Assembly: GCA_036346395.1 (NCBI GenBank)
Contig: JAYEVG010000054.1
Coordinates: 186,001 to 250,000, forward strand
From: Hsuehochloa calcarea
Lineage: Eukaryota; Streptophyta; Magnoliopsida; Poales; Poaceae
Direction of reading: 5' to 3'
Length of the DNA stretch: 64,000 bases
Translations under genes and position numbers: made by a program
Part shown: positions 33,959 to 44,879 of the stretch, in pieces
How the letters are laid out: each line of letters begins with the position of its first letter
How positions within the stretch are numbered: position 1 is the stretch's first letter
The notes under the pieces: generated by a model
Databases searched by the model: none
Seen by the model: the letters and a program-made list of their open reading frames with translations, nothing else
What the model was told of the DNA's origin: nothing

Positions 33959-35260
33959 CTAGATACACAATAATAGGATTATAATAGTTGGAATTGATAA
34001 AAATAGAAAACAACACAGACTCGACGCAATACGGAACATAAATGAAGTAGTGAAGTAAGCGATCACGCAGATGCGCTGCCCAGAAACCTTATTGTCGCCC
34101 TGTGTAGGTACTCTTTGCGGCAATGGTTTGGAGATATCCTGATGCGACAATTGGTGTCCCAATCTTTTGATGAAAATGATACTTGATTTGGTGGAGACGA
34201 CTCTCACGATTCGACTACCAATCGTACACGACCAATATGTCCACAATCGCTGAACCAACTCTGTGATCGTTATCGATCTTGCTGGAAGCACGATCGACTT
34301 GACTACGAAGGTCTATTCCTGCATGCAATAGAAAAATAAGCAAGAACAAGATAACGAACAATCTAAAATTGTGAATAGGAATTAAGATTGTATTGAAAAG
34401 TTAGGGTTCCGAAGCATAATGACGTTGTTGCCTTAGCTGAACAAGAGGACATCATATAGTTTCACAAGTGGAAAACTAAATCAAACAAAACCCAAACCCT
34501 AAAGTGTCGCACACATAAGAATATATGAAGGTGACGACTAGGGGGTGGTGGCTTGGGGAGTACACACACGTCCCTAGGGTTACAAGGCCCATGGGCCCAA
34601 ATGGCAGAGGTGCGGCACCCATTTGACTCGGTTTCAGAATCAACACTAGAATGTTTTGGCGATTGTGGCGCATTCAGAAATAATTTGAAGATGGGGTCAT
34701 ATCCATTCAAAAGAGGACAAGATAAGCTTTCCATTAACTACTCGTGAACCTTCAACGGACTTCGTATGTGAAAGTTATGCACGTTTGAAGTTGGTGCTGT
34801 CCGGCTAACTCCAAATTGAGCTGGAATTGGAACTGGGTCGGCCCGGACTTATTGTGGCAGTAGTCCAGCTCTCCTTGCCTTGGTTCCTGAGTGGAATAAC
34901 ATCACAAGATTTAGGTAGCAATCCATCCTTAATGGGACAATTAAGAACTCCTAGAAATGAAGTTACCTGATAATTTAGTTGTCGGGCACGAGCACGAGCT
35001 CTGGTAATTGTTCCTTGTATGTCAGCTTGAGGAGTGGCAGTAGTAAGTATGGTTGTATTAGTGGTAGGGATGTCCTCATCATATCCGCCCACCCTCCTTC
35101 CCAGTGCACGCTGAAAAGAAGAGATAACTTGGTTTGACAGCACAACACACCATCACAATAGAACAGAGAGGAAGAAGAAGAAATGAGGGTGAATCAATTG
35201 GTCTCAGGTTTGGATGTCTCCAGAACTTTTTAAGGTCAAGATAATTACTCTCTAGTATCT
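33959..35260 (-). pseudogene. LTR-retroelement remnant, probably gypsy (minus strand)
   Basis: On the minus strand 34810-35110 translates in part to QGTITRARARARQLNYQV, then SFLGVLNC and LLPKSCDVI, phrases I associate with the C-terminal part of some grass gypsy polyproteins. Downstream on that strand (34000-34500) comes leader-like sequence with GTCAAGTCGATCGTGCTTCC and GTCTCCACCAAATCAAG words of the kind found in grass LTR elements. No LTR ends or intact frame were found. The superfamily call is tentative. Confidence 0.4.
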
Positions 35261-35801
35261 GCATAATAAAACACATAATGAACCACTGCTAACTGCTAAT
35301 TGAAAAACTAATTAATGATAATTAAGTAGTGTTTACCAGCTCCTAACTATACCCTGGTCTACGGCTCTGACCAGTGACCACACCGTTTTTGGAACAGTGT
35401 AGTTTGACCAGTATCAAAAGAGAGAAATACACAGTTAGCAAAAAAAAGTGGACTAGGTTCACGACATATTCACAGTTGTGTGTCACAAGTCACACGATTA
35501 CCATGATAATATATGCGCGTGCGTACATGCTTATGCTGACTTTAGCTATAGTCCTCCTCATATTATCACATGTGATGTGTTATATGTTTCAAGAGTTGAC
35601 AAGGATTACACCTTAAAATTATTTTTCTATCACTTACCTAAACAATATAAAACTAAATCACGTATGCTTAAAAATTTAAAGAAAGAGCGAACGAACGTGG
35701 CCCCAGTTCTAACGCTACTCTAACCAGCGAGCTCTCAATGGCACGCACGCATCTAGCCTCTTCTTTTTGAGTTTCCTGTGCTTCTTCGACTGTTTGTGTG
35801 G
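35261..35801. other. Unassigned sequence before the copia insertion
   Basis: AT-rich sequence without gene signals. It ends with the TATAT target site of the copia element, and the same host sequence resumes at 54864. Confidence 0.4.
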
Positions 35802-35806
35802 TATAT

Positions 35807-36083
35807 TGTTAAGCGGGCCCGGGACTGGAGAGTCTGGCCCGATCTGACTGGCCCAGGACTCGGAGAGTCTGGCCCAGTGAACTCCTCATCCGTAGTCTAT
35901 AAATGAGGTCACCCCCTCTCCCTGTAACCTAATTGATCCAAGCAATAAGCGGACCACGAAGTCCCGCATATCTACGTGTTCATTCTCTTTGTTGTGTTCT
36001 TGTGTTCTTCATCGTTCTTACGATTACGATCATTATATACGAGTACCCGTTCGATTTGGGCGGCAAATGACGGTTACTCAACA
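35807..36083 (+). mobile_element. 5' LTR of the copia element
   Basis: A 277-bp LTR with a TATA box (CTATAAATGAGG near 35900) and a TGTAACCTAATTG leader. It differs from the 3' LTR by small changes, several of them ACG here against CTG there (35956, 35974, 36026). Confidence 0.92.
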
Positions 36084-37463
36084 CGTTATCGGCACGATCG
36101 ACTCTCCTCGCATCGAAGGTAACCGTCGAAGAACGACACTCGTAGATTGAATCGTATTTTCTAGATTGCTTTCAATTACGCAAATTTGCTTTCTAGATTG
36201 TTTTTCTGCGGTGCAAATCCGTTCTAATCCACCGTGAAGCGGACTAGAAGTCGCGGCACAATGCCGTCGGTGGATTACATGAAAGATCGGATGTTGATTG
36301 TAGTAGATTGCAAATCGTTATAATCTACCGCAAGTCGACTCGAAGTCACCGGCCGTAATTACACGAATTGCATTGGATGAACGATGATTTCCATATGCGA
36401 TATCACACATGCACAGTACAAACATACAAGCAACAAATCAAAATTTTTTTGACGCGGCGGCATGGCCACGCTTGAAGCGCCCACAGACGCCCGCCCGCGC
36501 TTCGCTTCGCATGGCATCGCCGAGATCGTCGCCAGAGCGGAGCCGCCGCCGCCATGAGAAGAGCGCGGCTCCTTTCATGGCGCCGCCATGTGGTGGCTCC
36601 CTCCATGGGAGCCGCCGCTAAGCAGCGGCTCCCATGAAGGGCGCGCCGCCAAACAGCGCGGCTCCCGAGCGCCGCCGCCGTGATGGCTCCTCCATGGGAG
36701 CCGCCGCCTAGAGAAGCGGCGGCTCCCATGAAGGAGCCGCCGCCGCCTGTGATGGCTCCCTCCATGGGAGCCGCCCGCCTAAACAGCCGGCTCCGAGCCG
36801 CGCCCGCCATGTGATGGCTCCTCCATGGGGCCGCCATTGCCGAGAGAGCGCTGGCGGCTCCATGAAGGAGGCTGCCGCCGCCACGAGTGAACTCGGGGTG
36901 AAACCCTACCCGAGTCCCTGCCGATATTTTATCTGGCAAAGCGGCCGACCTTTTGGGTGGCCCGTTCGCCCGATATAAAAGCCGTGAGAGAACTCGGTTT
37001 ATCTGGTATTAAAAGGCCTACCATATAACCGAAAAAAAAAAAGAATATGAAGAAAAGGGCCGTTTTGCGAGAAGGTCCTCGGTTTTCAAAATTACGAAAA
37101 ATTTCTCGAATTGAAATTTTCACGTTTAGCCCCTAGAAATTACAGATTCATTTGAAAATTCGTATTCCAGTGAGAAAAGGGCCTCGGGAATTCAAATTTT
37201 GAATCGGTTTTGCATTTGAAGCATATTTTACCTTGTTATTATTATTTCTATGCAATTTATTTATTGTATTTCTTGTTTTGATTATTTGTGATTTTTAATC
37301 ACTTGAAAATATGATAAATCATGGAATGCATAGAAAAATCTGAAAACATTATAAAATTTTTGCAACCATTTTTTTAGCAAATTACCAGCAGTAATCTTAT
37401 ACACTTTACGTATGAATATGCATATGGTGGTATTACTGAACAGGAGTTGAAGAGTCGCCCAAC
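36084..37463 (+). other. Copia leader with GC-rich repeats
   Basis: CGTTATCGGCACG follows the LTR directly and is the expected position of the primer-binding site; a tRNA was not assigned. A GC-rich repeat block (36595-36870) and AT-rich sequence (36960-37440) follow before the gag start. The long minus-strand frame across the repeat block is compositional. Confidence 0.65.
36595..36870. repeat. GC-rich minisatellite in the copia leader
   Basis: Four diverged units start near 36595, 36685, 36754 and 36816 (spacing 62-90 bp). Each contains GGCTCC(C)TCCATGGGAGCC or a close variant, itself a palindrome around CCATGG, followed by GCCGCC runs. Confidence 0.8.
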
Positions 37464-38395
37464 ATGGCCATAATTATCGACTTGGGCATCGGATGTCGAG
37501 ATTGTACTTGGAGCAAAGAAGCTCCGTCTTTGCTATTGGACTTGACACCACGAAGGGCGTCGCTCCAAGCTGCCGAGGAAATGATCAAGCACTTCATTTC
37601 CTCGGACATCATCTCTGCCTAACACTCAAAAATGAGTACATGGCGGAAAAGAGCGCACTAGCCTTATGGACCGCGCTCAAGCGGTTTGAGAAGCTAAAGT
37701 ACACCATCCTTCCTCGTGCGAGCGAGATTGGAACCGATTGCGTTTTGCCGACTACAAGGCCGTGGGAGAGTACAATTCTACATTGCCGAAATTTGTACAA
37801 GTCTTCAACTATGTGGTAAAGTAACCACGCAGACGAAGCGGAAGATAGAAAAAACTCTCTCTACCTTCCACCCCAACGCGGTTCAATCCGCACGCAACTA
37901 TCGGCGGGATGGCTACAAGGAGTATCCGAGGCGATCGATATCATGCAAGTTGCGGAAGCTCAAGATGAAGTTCTCAGAAGAACTACATCTCACGACCACC
38001 TAGTAGCAAAGTTGGACTTGAAGTCAGCATAGCGACTACAAGGTGAAAGCCTCACTCAACGTAAAGAGCGGGAAGGGTAAGGTCATGGGTCATAAAACCA
38101 AGCGGTGCCCAAGCCAAGAAGGGTGGACAAAAGAAGCGCGACGGAAGCCATATGGTCGTGAGGACCAAATTTGCTACAAATGTGGCACTTGGGGTCATTG
38201 GTCCGTGTTTGCCATGAATCGCAACACGTGATCGATGCATTCAAGGCCAAGAAGAAGGGCAAAGGACGACATGAGGCACACCTTGCCATTGCGGGCATAG
38301 GGGATCCACAATCATGGAATGTACCCATGGATGTGGACATCCGATGGCGCTCCCACCACACCTCCTTTGGACATCACAAAGAAGAAGCAATGTAG
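37464..38395 (+). pseudogene. Copia gag (UBN2-type) with zinc knuckle, frameshifted
   Basis: Structural protein of the copia particle. From the ATG at 37464, overlapping frames give LTLKNEYMAEKSALALWTAL and KRFEKLKYTILPRA, then ICTSLQLCGKV, KIEKTLSTFHPNA and NYRRDGYKEY, which is the UBN2-type gag domain. A CCHC knuckle is at 38176-38215 (CYKCGTWGHW, with the last Cys in another frame). At least three frame changes occur over 0.9 kb, although the residues between them are well conserved. That pattern fits recent or artefactual indels better than long decay. Confidence 0.85.
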
Positions 38396-38689
38396 TTGCC
38401 AACGAGGAGCGAGATGAATGAAGCGCGAGATCCGGCGAAGTGTCTTCATTCTTGACGATTCGATCTAGTGCACGCATTGCACTTAGTTTTATAGTCATTT
38501 ACGTTTTTGGTTGCAATAGAATAATAATCTTGCATAATGGTTGTAAGCTCTAGGAGAGCAAAGAAATAAATTCTTATTATGAGTCTGCATGACTTTTTCG
38601 TATTAATAAAGGCAATTTGTGTTACATTTTGGAGTACTTTATATGTATGGTTGCTTGCTACCCTATATTAATAAATATTTCATATATAT

Positions 38690-39255
38690 CGAGCGCGTGT
38701 GGCGCCCTATGGAGGAAGTATGCTTAGCGGACAATGACTGTGAATACCATATTAAGAGAGACAAAATTTTTGATCAATCGGCAAGAATCTTTGGTAGTCT
38801 TACAACAATCGCAGTGACGATACTTGTGTAATAGGCTCGGGTAGAGCCACAATTATACTCGATGGGCACAACATTGGTCATTGAAGAAGCCTTGTTGTAC
38901 CGGAATCGACTAGGACTCTCTTAAGCTTTAAAGATATCCGCGCTAACGGTCTCCACGTAGAGACTGAAGAAGAGTATGGTAAGGAATACCTACTCATTAC
39001 AAAGCGCGAGGAAAATGGAAAAAGGGTATTAGAAAGACTTCCTTCATATGAATCTGGGCTATACTACACTCATATTAAGGCATCTGCGACCTATCTTGTC
39101 ATGAAAGCGATTTTTAGAAGCTACGAACTTTTTGTCTGCGGCATGATAGATTAGGCCACCGGTCTTAGAATGATGAGAAATATAATTACTAATTCTCAGG
39201 GACATAATATCAATGTAAAGAATTTTTCGAATCCAGAAGATTTCGTGTGCCCTGC
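38690..39255 (+). pseudogene. Copia protease and pre-integrase segment, broken
   Basis: Frames around 38698-38830 give WRPMEEVCLADNDCEYHIK, then the protease-to-integrase linker IGSGRATI (38838), DIRANGLHVETEEEYG (38935), KEYLLITKREENGK, then RHDRLGH-like and FVCPACA sequence. The last is the start of the GAG-pre-integrase zinc region (H...CPAC). Coding stops at the gypsy target site ATGTG (39256-39260) and resumes at 51324 with the downstream part of the same motif. Confidence 0.82.
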
Positions 39256-39260
39256 ATGTG

Positions 39261-42200
39261 TGTAACATCCCTATTTTTAGAGCTTGAAAATCTTTTAAAT
39301 ATTGGTAGCAAGAAAATTCATCATTTGGATTATTTGAATATTAATTTAAAAAGCTTAAATTGGACTTTAAGGACAAATTGATTTAATGTGCTTAATCCCA
39401 ACATCAACAATTTTCAAAAAAAATTTTATTTAGATTCTATATGCTTGGTTATATTTTATAGAATTTTCTGGAATTTTTCCAAAGTCATTTGCTATTTTCT
39501 AATTGCTATTTGCATTTTCTGGATTTATTTAAAGAAAAATCAAAGAAAATCCTTGAACGATCTTGGGCGAAGCCCAAAGCCTATTCCATCGCCCGACCCC
39601 ACCATGACCCATTCCGCCTTGCACCCTTGGATCACGCGCGTGTCCCTCGCCGCGATCGCGACGCGCCGCGATCTGCGCCCATCTCGCTTGCTCTCACCGC
39701 AGGATCTCCATCGCTCGGTTGCTTGCCGCTTGGCCGCGCATCTCGCCTTCTCTCTCTGTCGTGTGGGCCCGCCGAGGTCGTCGTCTCACACGATCTTCTT
39801 CCTCCCGCTTTTCTCTTTGTCGCCATTTTTAGAAGGAGCTCGTCCAGAAAAAGCAGCACGGCGTGTGATTTCTCGCGCCAACCCCACCAATCAGAGTGAC
39901 TATTAGTATCCATCTACCGAATTAACCTTCAAATCTCGCTCTATCTCCTAAAACCGGAAGATCCGGCGTGGACCGAGACGGACTCAATTGGGGTTTCCAT
40001 CTCGATCGCTCCAGAGCCCTATAAGTACACCCTAGGGTTCCCTCGTCCTCAGCATCCATGCTTGTAGCCTGTCGATCTCTCGCTCGAGCCCCCATTAGCC
40101 CAAAATCGAACTTCCGCCGCCTCTGGTTTTTCGCCGTTTGCCTGCCGCCGTCGCTGATTCGGTAGTCATCGATCGCCTCCTTGGGCTCGGTGTCGCTCGA
40201 GCCACCTCGGTAGCGCTTTTCGTCATTGGAGTCCCACTGTCGCCGCCGTCCGACAAAAGCCGTGACCTCGCCTCGCCTCTTCTCCACCGCCGGTCATGCC
40301 AGTCACTTTCATTCTTTGGTAAGGTCGGCACTAGGTGCATAATAAGCGCAAGGATGGCTCTGGTACCTTTGGTCGCCGGTGACTTCGCCGATCGCCGGTG
40401 ATACCCTTAGTCCCCATGCCGCCGTCGGCCATGACTTCGTCGGCCGCGTCGACCTCTCGCGCCTCTCGCCGCCTCGTGTGCGCGTGGCGCGGATCGGCGC
40501 CATGCCAGCGATGCTGCGTGGTCGGCTCACGCGCCCGGCTTTGCCTCGGCTCGGTGGACCCATCCACCGTGGTAGAGAGGTCGACGATGGGTCCCACTGT
40601 CAAGACGGATTTTTAATTATTTTCTTTTTCTCGGTGGCGCAAGCATTGCGCAATAATTCGATTTTCCTTTATAAAAATAATTCGGGAAATTCGAGAAAAT
40701 CCAATTTAGGGTTTTATTGTTTTTCCAATCTTCCAAAGCCCATATCTTTTGCATCCGAAGTCCAATTGAGCCCATTCAAATTTGTAAATTCATATAAAAT
40801 TCAGATCTATTTATTTATGAATTTTATTTAATTTTTGGAGTTTGTTTTGCCTCTGTTATTTATTTGTTTTGTTTCTTTTGTCTCGTTTGCGAGTAGACGT
40901 CGATACTTCGGGGAATTTTGCAGAAGAAGGAGCACCTCAAGACCAAGACCAATATCTAGATCTATTCCAAGGCAAGTTATACCTTTGATCATATTGAACC
41001 CAGTTTTCAAAATACTTTGTTTCAGTGTATTGCATTCTATTTCAAGTATTTATTTAAATGCTTTTGGGATAGTTATTAATCCAAATTGTTATGCCACCTT
41101 GTCTATTGTATGCCATGATCTTTTGTCACCCTAGGTTGGTTTATTATTAGTTGGTATTATCGTAGCACCAACGTGGGTTGGTTAGATACGATTAGGCGCT
41201 TAGCCATGCCACGAGTCATCATTTCATGTGAGAGTTGCAATTATAAACTTGACTAAGTGATTATGGGCTGTGTGATGAAACTGTGTGTGCTGTGTGCTAT
41301 TACTCGTTGATGGCATGTGTTGCACTTAATCAACAGGGTGGGAAAAGATTTAGGCGAGGCAAGTGGTGGATTCGTGTGAGCGGTGGAGGTGTGTGCTTAT
41401 TAAACTTTGTGATTTGGGTAAAGCGGAAGTCTTGCCTTAGTCAATTAAGGACTTAACTTTGTGCGCCATTGGCTGGGCCTTTTATGCGACCACATGCCTA
41501 GTATGGGTGGGCTGACTTAGTAAGTTATGGAGTCTTGACATTGACAACTCAGTTGTATTTAAGGTATGTGATGGATTTGGAGGTGTGATATGTCACATCG
41601 CGGGACGGTTCGCTTCATCCTGTCCAATGGTGTGTGTCGTTCAAAAGTGTGTGTACAAATTGAATGACAAAGCACACCAGAGTGTCATTGTTTGAGATGA
41701 AGTCTCGAAAGGTTTTGTTGTGATCAACTCGATCCAGGTTGGTTTCATCGTGTGGGTAAAGTGTACAACCTCTGCAGAGTGTTTAAACCAATCTATTGAA
41801 TAGCGCGTCCTCGGTTATGGACATGCTCGGGAATTTCACACGAGGGTAGATTTTCATAAAACAAATGGGAAGGGTCAATTGTGTGAGATAACTTGTTGGT
41901 TTGTGTGAAAGAACTTGATTAGGCTGTGTGTCCTTTGTGAAATCAATTGTTAACTTATTATTGTCTATTTGTTTTGAATTACGCTTTCAATCTATTATTT
42001 GTATTCAATTGCAAATGTTGCATTTACGCAAAATAACCACGAAGCCATTCCTTTGGAATAAGCCATCATGTATAAATGCATTACGTGGTATGACTTGCGA
42101 GTACGGTGTGTACTCACTCTTGCTAAACAAATCAGCGAAGTGGAGGAGTAAATGCTTTGCTTTTGAAGAAGAGTTCTCGAAGGTTGAGCGTTAGGGTCTT

Positions 42201-42474
42201 GATCGATCGGTTGCTGTGGTAAATTGATGGGAGCCACAGGAGTTTATTTCGTTTTATTGCGATTATTTCTTTATTATCGACCTTGCATGGCTTAATAAAT
42301 GTAAAACTCAACCGTAAGGTCCCATGATTATTTGTTACTTAAATGTAATCGTTTATTATTATATTCGTTGTATGGATGTGATATTTCATCAATGTTGACC
42401 TTGTGTGCACTAAGCGTGATCTGGACTAGTGCGAGAATACACGAGAGGGTCAGATTTGCATATTTGGGTCCCGA
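39261..42474 (+). mobile_element. 5' LTR of the nested gypsy
   Basis: Begins TGTAACATCCC; ends TCCCGA, with the last CA apparently lost. TATA-like CCTATAAGTAC near 40018 precedes a GC-rich leader. 40640-41195 is identical or nearly so to 49480-50037. GC-rich 39900-40600 differs by many 1-3 bp indels. Confidence 0.92.
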
Positions 42475-42481
42475 GCGGAGG

Positions 42482-42493
42482 TGGTATCGAGCC
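42482..42493 (+). other. Primer-binding site of the nested gypsy
   Basis: TGGTATCGAGCC lies 7 bp past the LTR. The canonical site is TGGTATCAGAGCC, complementary to initiator tRNA-Met, so one A is missing from a CAGAG context, a change seen repeatedly in this element. Confidence 0.82.
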
Positions 42494-42625
42494 ATCTTGG
42501 ATCGTAGGTCTTGACCCTAGTTAGATTGGCCGTTCTTAGTGAGTCCAAAACTATTTTCTAAAGCAAATATTAACTTGCAAGATTAATTGAACTCCTTAAC
42601 TCATCTCATGTCTCTCTTGACTCAA

Positions 42626-44700
42626 CTATTCTTTGAAATTCTTTCTCTCCCATTGTTTTAAAGTTGTTTTCATATCCTTGTCCATCTTGTGGATGCCTCG
42701 TCTTGAGTTATGGAGGCGCAAGGGAGGACTTCTTGCCGAGCTTTGGAAGTTGCTACAAGTACTTGGAGGTTCGATCGTCCATTGTACCGTGGCGTTGCTT
42801 GGATTGTGAGCAGTAGAGATCGTGGAGTGATACGCCATTTGACCATCTACTTGAGCGGCACACCAAGGCAAGCAAACCACTGAACATCTCAGCTCGAAGG
42901 AGTATTTGGATCGAAGCAATCCAGGAGTCTTCACGCCTTGCCATCCTGAGGATCTGCAACATCTACTCTCGAGAGCCGTGACACGATTTTCGTTATCATC
43001 CCGCACATCGGGCGTGGATCTTGCGCGTTTTCCGTCTCTGAGAGGAGAAGACAACGCCACCGTCGTGCATCTCGCCCGATTCGCCATTGCTCGGGAGGAA
43101 TCGTTGGAGTTAGCGCTCTGAGTGGAGTGTACCTATGAGACTCTTGAGAGAAGAAAGGATCGCCATATTAGAAGAAACTCTTTATGGGCGACACGAAGAA
43201 GACGAAGAGGAAGACCCGAAGAAGCTAATGGGTGGTGAGCGAAAGAGCAGCAGAGGTCAGAGAGCGAAGCACCAGCAGAACACTGCACGGGGACACTGCT
43301 CCTATTGCACCATCCGGGACATCGAGGATCGGTTCGCGAGGATGCCGGCTCACTTCGAGTCTCTGACGGTAGGGAGCACCGTCAAGGCTGGAGGCTATTT
43401 GATTGAGTAGTCATTCGCGTTGTTTGAGCTTAGCTTGATTTTGTGTCTTGAGTCGCCCTTTAGGCGGTAGTTTGGTGTGCTTAAGTTCGTCCTTATTTTT
43501 GTGTGCAAGTATGATTTGCAAAGGCCCTTAGGCATTTGTTGCAAGCCATACTATTGTCTTAATCAATATAAGAGTTTGATTGAGCCTTCTTAAAATATGT
43601 TGTTGGGTTTTACCTACCCGCTTAGTTCTACAACTTATCTCGTGCTTGCTACCTTATCTAACCCTTGGAGATTCACGGATGGTTCGGACTCGTCAAGGCT
43701 GCGCAAGTGGTTACGATACTCCGATGTCGAGAAGGGCGGAGCAAATCCGGAGAAGCAATTCCACCACAAGCACCTTGATCGATCTGCGAGAATTTTGGAG
43801 CATTCATGGACTCGAGACCGGTGATGTACACCATGATGAATCGGATGCAAGCTATGAATAACGAACAACAACAATCGGTATCACAATGGAGCCCCGATTG
43901 CTCATGGTCACAATGGATCGTCCAAGTTGGCGGAGTTTATGAGAACCCGTCCACCAACCTTTTACGGACATGTCTCACGGTGAAGGCGATGATTGGCCGT
44001 GTCATTGAGAGGAAGCTGCGATCACTCAATGCGGCGATCATGAAAAAGTTACATCGCCTCTCACGGATGGAAGGCATTGCGTGAATGGTGGGAAAACTTT
44101 GTGCGGCGCATGGGACGCCGCAAGACATTACTTGGGAAGAGTTCTGGCTGCTTTTCGCCGATATCATGTACGAGAAGGAATCATGGATCGAAGAAGGATG
44201 AATTAGTGCTCTCAAGCAAGGAGGAATGTCGATGATCGATTACCTCAACAAATTCTCTCAACTTGCTCGATATCTTCGCAGAAGATGTCGCCACCGACAA
44301 GGCTCGTCGAGTCGTTTCTGAAAGGATTGAACAACGGACTTCAAGTCAACTTGATCGCCCACACCTTTCACGATTTTTAAGAGTTGATCAACAAGGCTTT
44401 GATTCTAGAGGATAAGCGCAAGGAATTGGAAGATCATCGTAGCGCAGAATGGCTCGACAAGGAAGTCACCAACCCCACCGAGGGCAAGAATGATTCCACC
44501 GCGGTTTAGCCGTTTTCCACCACGAATTCGCGAGCCACTGCACCAACTTGACACCTCGCCCGATTGCTCGAACTTCCGCAACCTGCACGATCAACCCCAA
44601 TCGATAAGCAACCCCGAATACAACGAGTTTGCTTTACCCGCCGTCGGCCGGGCATTTCGCCAACCGATGTCGCAGAATGGGACTATCACTCGAGACGATT
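42626..44700 (+). pseudogene. Gypsy gag with zinc knuckle, multiply frameshifted
   Basis: The retrotransposon gag domain is recognisable at 44120-44460: DITWEEFW, YEKESWIE, MSMIDYLNKFSQLARY, RRVVSF-like and LKGLNNGLQVNLIAHTFHDF, then LEDKRKELE. A CCHC knuckle remnant follows at 44632-44680 (GHFANRCRR, with the first Cys residues in another frame). The N-terminal half (42626-44100) is open only in short pieces. The start codon cannot be fixed. It encodes the capsid-like protein of the particle. Confidence 0.8.
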
Positions 44701-44879
44701 CAACCTTGGGAACACACCGGCCAAGACACGATACAAGGCAACCATCAAGGAACTTCTCAAGCTACCGGTCAATCGGAGGAGCACCGCCATCGATGGTCGA
44801 GGCCGTGTCAACCATGTCACTCTAGAAGGAGCCCAAGAAGCACTGACGTTGTCTTGGGTAAGTTCCTAGTAAATTCGAT

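Noticed and set aside
36403..36939. 178-codon Ala/Arg-rich minus-strand frame
   Set aside because: Produced by the GC-rich minisatellite in the copia leader.
39388..39906. 172-codon frame, with a near-identical start at 48230
   Set aside because: It repeats because it lies in both gypsy LTRs. The frame diverges after ~70 codons and has no known domain, so it is LTR sequence.
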